64,000 nt of DNA, taken from positions 25,139,545 through 25,203,544 of the forward strand of contig NC_133108.1 of NCBI RefSeq assembly GCF_022965805.1, given 5' to 3'. This document shows positions 33,832 through 45,043 of the stretch, piece after piece. Every line of letters begins with the position of its first letter. Within the stretch, counting starts at the first letter, position 1. The notes beneath the pieces are model-generated. The model was not told the DNA's origin, searched no databases, and was given only the letters and a program-made list of their open reading frames with translations. The translations under genes and the position numbers were made by a program. The stretch comes from Primulina eburnea (Eukaryota; Streptophyta; Magnoliopsida; Lamiales; Gesneriaceae).

Positions 33832-34818
33832 AATCGAAAACATACTGATATGGAAACAGAATAATGGTTGCTGATTATTTTAAAATAATTTTAAGATATA
33901 AAATATGGATTTTATTTTATAAATTACCCTCCTACTATTTTGACATTTCCACCACCCTCTGATGAAAAAGGGAAATCTTATTTCCTTAATAGGCACGTAG
34001 AGTTCAATTAGCCAATTATAATCCCGAATAATATCAGCCAATTATAATTTCTAAAAGGTAGAATCCAATTGCATCCCTATGCAACCTCCGCGTGTTTTGC
34101 CTCACGTTTAATAAGGATCCAATAATATGACGTCGTTTATTTTCGCGTGTCAAACCAACCCATCAATGTTGAATTGTAGTATACGGTCGCCATGAGTTCC
34201 CCCAATAATATGAGCCGAAGTAATGAGAGTTCCACTCAATTCACATCATATGTCCGGTGGAAGTCATAGCTTTTCGGCGTCCAGGGCTCCCCAATAATAT
34301 GAGCCAGACACTGTCCGCGGATAACGATCAACATGCAACTACGATTGATGGAAGGCAAGTAAAAATTAAACTCTTTTAATTTTTACTTATTCGGTTTGAT
34401 ATAAATTTTGAATCATATTCAAAATGAGGGATTTTAATTTTAAAATTGTCTCATCATTTTATTTTAAAAATCGTGTGCCATGAGTTTGTATGTTTTCCGG
34501 ATTCATGCAACTATATTATTTAATAATATACATACATGTATACTACTATATATATCACATATATCATAATATGACATTCAACAATAGACAAGGATGATCG
34601 ATTGCCAACACTATTAGATCCATGTGAGCCCAACATGGATCCAGGTCCAAAACCTAGGTGAATGCAGGGATGTAAATGCAACAATTACAAGAGCTTCCTA
34701 TATTTTACATGTCTTCATCTTGATCATCGGGCCCATCATATTCCAGTCTTGATCATCTCCCACTATTTCTAATAATTACATTTAAATAGCCATGGCACAT
34801 AAGGGATACATCTCATGG
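33832..34818 (-). mobile_element. Copia-2 5' noncoding region
   Basis: AT-rich sequence between the copia-2 gag and the gypsy-2 edge. It repeats the phrase CCCAATAATATGAGCC at about 34201 and 34290. I found no primer-site match and no copy of the 19097-20360 LTR, so the true 5' LTR is either to the right of gypsy-2 or lost. No gene is visible. Confidence 0.55.
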
Positions 34819-36408
34819 TGTGGGGACTCGGACGCTAATCATCTTCTTAATCATCTTTGGGGTTTTGTTATCAGTTAAGATAAACAGGGTCTAAAATTTT
34901 TCTTTTAAAATGCGGAAAGTAATGGAATCATTCTATTATACGAACTAGTATAATAATACAAATCATGTATAAAATACATCTAATTTAAAACCAGGTTCAA
35001 CTACTACAATTAAGTAATAAAACATATCTATATCCAAGTCCGTGATCACCACTCTAATCTCGATCTCTCATCATCTTCTGGACCCTGATCCTGCCCCACC
35101 TGTTGTCATGCACACATACAAAACAAGACAACAGCCGGATAACTCCGGTGAGATATAAATATCCCAGTATAAACAATGTATACATGCAATAATATAAAAC
35201 ATATACAAAAGCATGACCAAACATCAAAACATGTATCTAATCTGACTACATGAATTAATACCAATATGTATTTAAATCAAGGTCTTGTTATCTTATCTTA
35301 ACTCATTTCTAATCTAGGGATCCCGATCTAATATAGACTTCGGCATGCTGTATCGAATATCTACAATAGAAATCGATCTACATCTAAGCACATCGATACA
35401 CCACAAGTCTAGAGTCTTCGCGGTTCTGTCAAAGACGTAGACTTGGGCATGCTTTATCGAATATCTACAATAGAATTCGATCTACATCTAAGCTCATCGA
35501 TACACCGAAAGTCTAGAGTCTTAGCTGTTCTGACAAAGACTCGGCGGTTCTGCCCTAGCTAGGCTGATCTGTCCTAGACTCCAACTATGACTCTGCTCTA
35601 AGTCGATAGATTAACATATCAATCTGATCATCTGCAAATATCAATGCAATAAAATAAAGTATGTGATTTAGGGAAACTCAAGTCAAACCTAACTCGAGTT
35701 GTGTAATCCCGAATCAACATTTATTTATACCTTTGTCTTCCCGATCTGACGAAGACGAAGTCGTCTATTCTGATCTGTCCATACCCAGTCTGGCAATGAC
35801 AATCACATAGATACAATATCATTATATATTTCAGTTCAGAATCTGTTCTGATCAATACTCAAATCAATACAAAGTCTGATTAGTATCAATGACATAACAG
35901 TACACTCTCTTTAATACCGACTCTGATCAAATATAAATCAACTGATGTTTCGACGGTATAATAATACAGTCTCGGTAACCCCGTCAATCTCCATATCACA
36001 TATATAATACCAGAATTCATAATCAGTATCATTACAATTCATAATCTGAATAATAACACAACTCTGATATAGAATCTCAGCTAACTCAACTCTGAAATTC
36101 ATAACAATTTCATAAACAGTCTATTCTTTAATCTGACTTCAATTATACAACGTCTACTGTAGCAGAAACATCATAGCTGATTCGTATTCAATTCTGACAC
36201 TATCATAAATTCAAATCTTGTCTAAACGTAACAAAACTTACGTCCAGTTGTAGCTCTCGTTGCTAGAAACACGATACCGAAGTCGGATTTAAAATCTGAC
36301 GGGTGGATCGTTCGCAAATCTCAATCTTTAAGCGAACAGGCGTAAGGATTTTCTTGAAGAATTCTCGATCTTCGTTTATGACTTCTGAGGGGATTAAGGC
36401 TTGTAATG

Positions 36409-36423
36409 TATATATATATATAC
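36409..36423 (-). promoter_or_regulatory. TATA box of gypsy-2 LTR
   Basis: A TATATATATATATA run, about 45 bp downstream (minus-strand sense) of the GC-rich hairpins at 36466-36655, the same arrangement as in gypsy-1. Confidence 0.65.
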
Positions 36424-36465
36424 ACGTTGCATGTCAAGCTACGTGTCATCTTTTTCACTATTTTC

Positions 36466-36655
36466 AAGCGGCGCTCGAGCGGTCAAGAATTACCGCCTAG
36501 GCGCCGAATCTTCTGCCCGGTTACTCATCTTACCATCCCCTGGCGCTCTGGCGGTCAAAAACTACCGCTCGGGCGCCAGACGTTCTGTCCAAATCCCTTC
36601 TTGTGATGCATTGGCGCTCGGGCGGTTCTTTTCTACCGCTCGAGCGCCAACATTT
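36466..36655 (-). repeat. Three long GC-rich hairpins, GGCGCTCG...CGAGCGCC
   Basis: Three inverted repeats at about 36468-36504, 36541-36578 and 36611-36650. Each has arms of about 14-16 bp of the GGCGCTCGGGCGGT/ACCGCTCGAGCGCC type around an 8-nt loop. Stems are conserved while loops and linkers differ. Confidence 0.9.
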
Positions 36656-36793
36656 CTGTACAAAATATACATAATTCACATGCTTTACCCAGTTTGGTCT
36701 CTGAATGCCCCGACTTCTTCATTCAGATTCGTATAACCTCACTCATGTCAGTTAATCACGTCTGATTTTAGTAATTACATCTCGGGCCTTACA

Positions 36794-37044
36794 TTTCTCC
36801 CCCTCTTAGATCTGAGTTCGTCCTCGAACTCGCAAGTGATCAACTCAGATATATCAGAAGAAATGTATACAGAGTTTAAATTATGAATTCATCTCGATGA
36901 ATCAATTCTGAAATCTTAATCTCATATCAGATTCTATCCCTCAAATAGTTTCTTTGAGATTCTGACAATCTTACTGTGTTTTCAACAACAGAATAATCTT
37001 CATTCTGAAGTATTCTTCTTTTACGGACTTCCGATTCCAATCTG
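36794..37044 (-). mobile_element. Gypsy-2 internal 3' end with polypurine tract
   Basis: The plus-strand TTTCTCCCCCTCT at 36794-36806 is the purine tract. The following roughly 240 bp, including GAGTTCGTCCTCGAACTCGCA, correspond to gypsy-1 at about 25560-25808. No open frame is visible. Satellite array 1 begins at about 37045, where similarity to gypsy-1 stops. Confidence 0.75.
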
Positions 37045-40000
37045 GAATAAGAAGCCACGCAACCTAACGACTTCTCTAAAGAACAAATCCGCAATGTTTG
37101 AAGCATCATCGGTTTTATGACAAGCTATAAAATGTGCCATCTTAGAGAATCTATCCACAACAACGAAAATAGAATCCCTCCCCATATTAGTCCTAGGCAA
37201 CCCCAAAATAAAGTCCATAGAAATGTCAATCCAAGTTCTTTTTAAGAATAGCACGCAAAAGTGTTCCCAAAGTTCTATTGACAACTTCAGTTTGTCCATC
37301 AGTTTGAGGATGACAAGTAGTAGAAAACAACAATTTTGTGCCAAGTTTAGCCCATAAAGTATTCTAAAAGTAACTCAAGAATTTAACATCGCGACCAGAA
37401 GCAATATTCCTAGGCATGCTATGCAACCTAACGACTTCTCTAAAGAACAAATCCGCAATGTTTGAAGCATCGTCGGTTTTATGACTAGGTATAAAATGTG
37501 CCATCTTAGAGAATCTATCCACAACAACGAAAATAGAATCCCTCCCCTTCTTAGTCCTAGGCAACCCCAAAATAAAATCCCTAGAAATGTCAATCCTAGT
37601 CCTTTTTAAGAATATCACGCAAAAGTGTTCCCAAAGTTCTAGTGACAACTTCAGTTTGTCCATCCGTTTGAGGATGACAAGTAGTAGAAAACAACAATTT
37701 TGTGCCAAGTTTAGCCCATAAAGTCTTCCAAAAGTAACTCAAGAATTTAATATCGGGACCAGAAACAATAGTCCTATGCATGCCATGCAACCTAATGACT
37801 TCTCTAAAAAACAAATCCGCAATATTTGAAGCATCATCGGTTTTATGACAAGCTATAAAATGTGCCATCTTAGAGAATCTATCCGCAACAACAAAAATAG
37901 AATCCCTCCCCATCTTAGTCCTAGGCAACCCAAAAATAAATTCCATAGAAATGTCAATCCAAGTTCTTTTTAAAAATAGCACGCAAAAGTGTTCCCAAAG
38001 TTCTATTGACAACTTTAGTTTGTCCATCCGTTTGAGGATGACAAGTAGTAGAAAACTACAATTTTGTTGCAAGTTTAGCCCATAAAGTCTTCCAAAAGTA
38101 ACTCGAGAATATAACATCACGAACAGAAACAATAGTCCTAGGCGTGCCACGCAACCTAACGACTTCTCTAAAGAACAAATCCGCCATGTTTGAAGCATCA
38201 TCCGTTTTATGACAAGCTATAAAATGTGCCATCTTAGAGAATCTATCCACAACAACAAAAATAGAATCCTTCCCATTCTTAGTCCTAGGCAACCCCAAAA
38301 TAAAGTCCCTAGAAATGTCAATCCAAGTTCTTTTTAAGAATAGCACGCAAAAGTGTTCCCAACGTTCTATTGAAAACTTCAGTTTGTCCATCAGTTTGAG
38401 GATGACAAGTAGTAGAAAACAACAATTTTGTGCCAAGTTTAGCCCATAAAGTATTCCAAAAGTAACTCAAAAATTTAACATCGCGACCAGAATCAATAGT
38501 CCTAGGCATGCCATGCAACCTAACGACTTCTCTAAAGAACAAATCCGCAATGTTTGAAGCATCATCGGTTTTATGACAAGCTATAAAATGTGCCATCTTA
38601 GAGAATCTATCCACAACAACAAAAATAGAATCCCTCCCCTTCTTAGTCCTAGGCAACCCCAAAATAAAGTCCCTAGAAATGTCAATCCTAGTCCTTTTTA
38701 AGAATATCACGCAAAAGTGTTCCCAAAGTTCTAGTGACAACTTCAGTTTGTCCATCCGTTTGAGGATGACAAGTAGTAGAAAACAACAATTTTGTGCCAA
38801 GTTTAGCCCATAAAGTCTTCCAAAAGTAACTCAAGAATTTAATATCGGGACCAGAAACAATAGTCCTATGCATGCCATGCAACCTAATGACTTCTCTAAA
38901 AAACAAATCCGCAATGTTTGAAGCATAATCGGTTTTATGACAAGCTATAAAATGTGCCATGTTAGAGAATCTATCCGCAACAACAAAAATAGAATCCCTC
39001 CCCATCTTAGTCCTAGGCAACCCAAAAATAAATTCCATAGAAATGTCAATCCAAGTTCTTTTTAAAAATAGCACGTAAAAGTGTTCCCAAAGTTTTATTG
39101 ACAACTTCAGTTTGTCCATCCGTTTGAGGATGACAAGTAGTAGAAAACAACAATTTTGTTCCAAGTTTAGCCCATAAAGTCTTCCAAAAGTAACTCGAGA
39201 ATTTAACATCGCGAACAGAAACAATAGTCCTAGGCGTGCCACGCAACCTAACGACTTCTCTAAAGAACAAATCCGCCATGTTTGAAGCATCATCGGTTTT
39301 ATGACAAGCTATAAAATGTGCCATCTTAGAGAATCTATCCACAACAACAAAAATAGAATCCTTCCCATTCTTAGTCCTAGGCAACCCCAAAATAAAGTCC
39401 CTAGAAATGTCAATCCAAGTTCTTTTTAAGAATAGCACGCAAAAGTGTTCCCAACGTTCTATTGAAAACTTCAGTTTGTCCATCAGTTTGAGGATGACAA
39501 GTAGTAGAAAACAACAATTTTGTGCCAAGTTTAGCCCATAAAGTATTCCAAAAGTAACTCAAGAATTTAACATCGCGACCAGAATCAATAGTCCTAGGCA
39601 TGCCATGCAACCTAACGACTTCTCTAAAGAACAAATCCGCAATGTTTGAAGCATCATCGGTTTTATGACAAGCTATAAAATGTGCCATATTAGAGAATCT
39701 ATCCACAACAACAAAAATAGAATCCCTCCCCTTCTTAGTCCTAGGCAACCCCAAAATAAAGTCCCTAGAAATGTCAATCCTAGTCCTTTTTAAGAATATC
39801 ACGCAAAAGTGTTTCCAAAGTTCTAGTGACAACTTCAGTTTGTCCATCCGTTTGAAGATGACAAGTAGTAGAAAACAACAATTTTGTGCCAAGTTTAGCC
39901 CATAAAGTCTTCCAAAAGTAACTCAAGAATTTAATATCGGGACCAGAAACAATAGTCCTATGCATGCCATGCAACCTAATGACTTCTCTAAAAAACAAAT

Positions 40001-42309
40001 CCGCAATGTTTGAAGCATCATCGGTTTTATGACAAGCTATAAAATGTGCCATCTTAGAGAATCTATCCGCAACAACAAAAATAGAATCCCTCCCCATCTT
40101 AGTCCTAGGCAACCCAAAAATAAATTCCATAGAAATGTCAATCCAAGTTCTTTTTAAAAATAGCACGTAAAAGTGTTCCCAAAGTTCTATTGACAACTTC
40201 AGTTTGTCCATCCGTTTGAGGATGACACGTAGTAGAAAACAACAAGTTTGTTCCAAGTTTAGCCCATGAAGTCTTCCAAAAGTAACTCGAGAATTTAACA
40301 TCGCGAACAGAAACAATAGTCCTAGGCATGCCACGCAACCTAACAACTTCTCTAAAGAACAAATCCGCTATGTTTGAAGCATCATCGGTTTTATGACAAG
40401 CTATAAAATGTGCCATCTTAGAGAATCTATCCACAACAACAAAAATAGAATCCTTCCCATTCTTAGTCCTAGGCAACCCCAAAATAAAGTCCCTAGAAAT
40501 GTCTATCCAAGTTCTTTTTAAGAATAGCACGCAAAAGTGTTCCCAACGTTCTATTGACAACTTTAGTTTGTCCATCAGTTTGAGGATTACAAGTAGTAGA
40601 AAACAACAATTTTGTGCCAAGTTTAGCCCATAAAGTATTCCAAAAGTAACTCAAGAATTTAACATCGCGACCAAAGGCAATAGTCCTTGCATGCCATACA
40701 ACCTAACGACTTCTCTAAATAACAAATCCACCATGTTTGAAGCAACATCGGTTATAAAATGTGCCATCTTAGAGAATCTATCCACAACAACAAAAATAGA
40801 ATCCCTCCCCTTCTTAGTCCTAGGCAACCAAAAAATAAATTCCATAGAAATGTCAATCTAAGTTCTTTTTAAGAATAGCACGCAAAAGTGTTCCCAAAAT
40901 TCTATTGACAACTTCAGTTTGTCCATCCGTTTGAGGATGACAAGTAGTAGAAAACAACAATTTTGTTCCAAGTTTAGCCCATAAAGTCTTCCAAAAGTAA
41001 CTCGAGAATTTAACATCGCGAACTGAAACAATAGTCCTAGGCATGCCACGCAACCTAACGACTTCTCTAAAGAACAAATCCGCAATGTTGGAAGCATCAT
41101 CGGTTTTATGACAAGGTATAAAATGTGCCATCTTAGAGAATCTATCCACAACAACAAAAATAGAATCCCTCCCCTTCTTAGTCCTAGGAAACCGCAAAAT
41201 AAAGTCCATAGAAATGTCAATCCAAGTTCTTTTTAAGAATAGCACGCAAAATTGTTCCCAAAGTTCTATTGAAAACTTCAGTTTGTCCACCCGTTTGAGG
41301 ATGACAAGTAGTAGAAAACAACAATTTTGTGCCAAGTTTAGCCCATAAAGTATTACAAAAGTAACTCAAGAATTTAACATCGCGATCAGAAGCAATATTC
41401 CTAGTCAAGCCATGCAACCTAACGACTTCTCTAAAGAAAAAATCCACAATGTTTGAAGCATCATTGGTTCTATGACAAGGTATAAAATGTGCCATCTTAG
41501 AGAATCTATCCACAACAACAAAAATAGAATCCCTCCCATTCTTAGTCCTAGGCAACCCCATAATAAAGTCCATAGAAATGTCAATCCAAGATCTTTTTAA
41601 GAATAGCACGCAAAAGTGTTCCCAAAGTTCTAGTGACAACTTCAGTTTGTCCATCCGTTTGAGGATGACAAATAGTAGAAAACAACAATTTTGTGCCAAG
41701 TTTAGCCCATAAAGTATTCCAAAAGTAACTCAAGAATTTCACATCGCGACCAGAAACAAAAGTCCTCGGCATGCCATGCAACCTAACGACATCTCTAAAG
41801 AACAAATCCGCAATGTTGGAAGCATCATCGGTTTTATGACAAGCTATAAAATGTGCATCTTAGAGAATCTATCCACAACAACAAAAATATAATCCCTCCC
41901 ATTCTTAGTCCTAGGCAACCCCAAAATAAAGTCCCTAGAAATGTCTATCCAAGTTCTTTTTAAGATTAGCACGCAAAAGTGTTCCCAACGTTCTGTTGAC
42001 AACTTCTGTTTGTCCATCCGTTTGAAATTGACAAGTAGTAGAAAACAACAATTTTGTGCCAAGTTTATCCCATAAAGTCTTCCAATAGGAACTCGAGAAT
42101 ATAACATCGCGATCAGAAACAACAGTCCTAGGCGTGCCATGCAACCTAACGACTTCTCAAAAGAACAAATCCGCCATGTTTGAAGCATCATCGGTTTTAT
42201 GACAAGCTATAAAATGTGCCATCTTAGAGAATCTATCCACAACAACAAAAATAGGATCCTTCCCCTTCTTATTCCTAGGCAACCCAAAAATAAAGTCTCT
42301 AGAAATGTC
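37045..42309 (-). repeat. Satellite array 1: 364-bp integrase-derived monomers (about 14.4)
   Basis: A tandem array with strikingly constant period. The phrase ending AAATGTCAAT recurs with its GTCAAT at 37225, 37589, 37953, 38317, 38681, 39045, 39409, 39773, 40137, 40501, 40852, 41216, 41580, 41943 and 42307. Spacing is 364 except for one 351 and one 363. Each monomer, read on the minus strand, encodes the Ty3/gypsy integrase core from WIDISMDF through [13 protein letters not shown] and [14 protein letters not shown] to [12 protein letters not shown] and [11 protein letters not shown]. All three catalytic positions are included. No other part of a retrotransposon is present. Confidence 0.95.
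37589..40864 (-). repeat. 1,092-bp higher-order repeat, three copies
   Basis: Three monomer types alternate a-b-c: a (AGAATATCACG, TCTAGTGAC) at 37589, 38681, 39773; b (TTTAAAAATAGCACG) at 37953, 39045, 40137; c (CCCAACGTTCTATTG) at 38317, 39409, 40501. Copies of the same type differ at only a few bases, whereas neighbouring types differ clearly. The third copy ends near 40851, where a monomer with a 13-bp deletion breaks the pattern. Confidence 0.9.
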
Positions 42310-42404
42310 AAATGATTGATAAGCAAGGGAGAAGGGCTCGTGATGCATGGGAGCACGTTGGAAAGCCGAAGGAACATTATTCAAGCATTATTTTGAAGAA
42401 CCGA

Positions 42405-42600
42405 GGCTGCACGGACCCAAGCACGGACCCGTACACGGGGTCCGTGTCCATTACACTTGAGGAAGAGAAATCCCGAGCCTACACGGACCCGAGCACGGAC
42501 CTGTACACGGGGTCCGTGTCTACTACTTTCGAGACATGAAAATTACAGTGCCTACACGGACCCCCTTCCGGACCTCTACACGGGGTCCGTGTCCTTTACG
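42405..42600 (+). repeat. Three CACGGACCC...GGGGTCCGTGTC units
   Basis: Three units of about 65-70 bp. Each reads TACACGGACCC (or GCACGGACCC), a second CGGACC, then ACACGGGGTCCGTGTC, able to fold as a hairpin. It is the same motif as at 14374-14640 in an otherwise different sequence. Confidence 0.88.
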
Positions 42601-42686
42601 TTTGGACGAGATTTATTTTCCTATTTTAGTGTTTTAATTATTTTAGCAAGTAGATTTGATATCTTTTATATTTAGGGTTTTGTTAC

Positions 42687-42697
42687 CTATATATAGG
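42687..42697 (+). promoter_or_regulatory. Candidate TATA box in LTR-like fragment
   Basis: CCTATATATAGGC, a canonical TATA context, lies about 90 bp downstream of the GC-rich repeat units. Confidence 0.55.
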
Positions 42698-43085
42698 CTA
42701 GAATACCACAAACAATTTAACTGTTGTTCATTATTGATTGAGTTTTATAAAAACTTCTTTGAGAGTTCTCTCAAACACAAGCTTAAGTTTCGTTATAACT
42801 TTTGCGTTGTATCAAATCAAAATTATCAAAAGATTTATCTTTTGTGGCGTTTGTCGATCGATCTTCACGAGGGTTGCCAAGGGCAGGTTCTTTGGAGGTT
42901 CTCTTGAGCGCGATTGTTCCTATCGTTAATATTTGTTGCTAAATCGTTCGTGATTTAGAGGTGAATATTACACAATTACTTGTCTCAAAGATCGGGAAAA
43001 CAACACGGGTCTTAATACTGTAATTGAATAGAGGGTGCGATTTATTACAATCGTGTTTGCTATTTATTCGTATCAAGATTCACGT

Positions 43086-45043
43086 CACAATCTTAATCAT
43101 ATCATATTACACAATCTGTAAAAAGGACGGTAATTTCATTATGAAGCTATAGAAATGTACTCCCATTTCTATTTAGAACTCTACAATCTGTAATGATCTT
43201 CTGATTTCTATCTTTCAGTTTATTCTGTTAGCGATTCAGACATATTAGTACAATTTTTGCCAACGTTTCGGTATAATTTCTGCCACAACTGATTTAATCT
43301 GTCTATATCAATACTATCTGTTCAAATATCATACATTCTCGATCAGAAGAATGAAACTGAATCCACAATTGTGTATTTCTGACACTATCTGCGATTTCAG
43401 ATTCGAACGATTCTACATAAACAATCAGTAAATAACATAAATTAAAGAAGAAATACCTACCTGGTATTCGGCTCTGACTATAGATATCAATTCTCTTATA
43501 CCATTCTGAAACATTCTGATATCATGAGATAAGCAATTTCATACAAACATAAAATCATATACCTGGTACTCTGATCGAGACTCTGTTCTGATTATCGAAA
43601 TAAAGTTCTGAACATTCTGATTACATTCTTGAATTACTGTAACTCTTGAATTCAACTCTGACTCGGTTGAAACTGCATATACTCCCTCTAGTTCACACTA
43701 ATCTGTAGCATATTCAAAACACAGTAATATCAAATCAGAAACGAAATATCAATATCCTATACAGATCTAGTGAGTTCAATGAACTCATAAAACAAGGATT
43801 TCTGGTAAATATCTTCATGTCATTCTGCTCAACTGCTATATCTCATCTGCAAATGAAATAGGCTCCCAAAAACAATATAAGATATCTCAAATACTGATTT
43901 AGAACAATAATACTCAGCAGATATAAAACAACAGTCGAAAATAATCTGCCAAATCAGACAAACTACATTTCTGACATTTCTGAAATTTCTGATCTCTCTG
44001 ATATCGATATCTTATCAATCACTGATTGCAATCTCAACTGTAACAAAAAAATCAATCTGTATACAATTTCAGATAACACATATTCTGAGTACAATCTGTT
44101 TCAAGCAAGATTCTTATCTGAACAATTTCTGTATACAATCATCACAGTTCTCAGAATATTCAATACAATCTTCAGATATTCTATTCAATCAATCAGACGT
44201 TGCAAATATATCAAAATCTTATAGATATAACAAGTATAAAATCATCAGAACATCTCTGAATATACTGACCCATGCCAAAGAGAAACACTAAATCAGATGT
44301 AACTCCTGGTTGGTACACTTCTACTGATCTTTCAATTCATTCTGTATCATTCTGTTCATTCAATATCATTTTGTACTGAATTCAATGTCTAATCACAATT
44401 CAATTCTGAACTCTATCTTTCTGATATCACAAATCTAAAATCTTATCTGACCACATCAGTCAACTCATACATCATTGACATATCTGCCAATGTTAGGCTC
44501 GATTTCAGTAGATCTACTGAATACATAAGGATACTATCTGTTCCTTTCTGTATCAATCGAGTCATATGCAATACGAATATCAAAGGAATTCTAAATCTAG
44601 AATCCTTATCGTGGTATCTCCACTGATCAGTCATCTCTGATCTAACTCTTACCATTTCTGGAAAATTTCTACAGTATGTCTGTACTTGTTCAGCATATAT
44701 ATATATCAATAATGCGTTCAAATCAGAAACACAAGTACATCATAATATATTTCTATTTCATTCTCATCTTACTGTAGTATACAATCTATACAGAAATCTC
44801 TGATATTAACATTTCCTCAACAAGCAAGGACATCCATACTACAGTACATACAAACCCAACAGATACAGCATATCTCCATGCAACTCAGTCAAAGATATTC
44901 TTAACAAATGCATTAGTATATATCAATACATATGCAATAGAATCATAAAGAATAGTACCTGTAGTGTATTCTGGGTCTGTTTCTCGATTCTGTTCCCTAA
45001 AATCTTCGGGAACCTTTCTGGGGACAGACTCTAGCAAAGTGCC
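43086..45043 (-). pseudogene. pol: Gypsy-2 pol relic
   Basis: Heavily decayed, AT-rich sequence. The clearest part is 44443-44721, homologous to gypsy-1 near 24000-24160 (LMYSVDLLKSS, TLADMSMM), the linker before RT. A patch at about 43130-43195 matches the gypsy-1 pre-integrase patch near 24880-24945 (shared AGAAATG, TACATTTC, ATGAA). No YxDD box, RNase H or integrase could be read. The homologue of the integrase region is missing because the satellite array and LTR-like piece take its place. Confidence 0.6.

Larger units (their letters stand above)
34819..36793 (-). mobile_element. Gypsy-2 3' LTR (1,975 bp)
   Basis: On the plus strand it runs from TGTGGGGACTCGG to CGGGCCTTACA, followed by the purine tract. 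It is the same LTR superfamily as gypsy-1: the ends match (minus TGTAAGGCCCGAG ... GAGTCCCCACA), as do the GTGGGGC block near 35095 and the ACTCGAGTTGTG block near 35691. It lacks the 20-bp minisatellite and has a different GC-rich repeat upstream of the TATA box. Its left flank CATGG (34814-34818) would be one copy of the target duplication; the partner is not in the window. Confidence 0.88.
42310..43085 (+). mobile_element. LTR-like fragment between satellite array 1 and gypsy-2
   Basis: It follows the abrupt end of the last monomer. It has three GC-rich inverted-repeat units (42405-42600), a TATA box (42687-42697) and a long AT-rich leader-like stretch. This order resembles a plus-strand LTR U3/R region. 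It has no primer site, purine tract or partner copy, so the family is unknown. The short frames (72-83 codons) in it come from the repeats and resemble no protein. Confidence 0.5.

Noticed and set aside
37021..42191. Many 160- and 201-codon frames as a tandem gene family
   Set aside because: They are pieces of 364-bp satellite monomers; the frame shifts at each junction and there are no promoters or separate genes.
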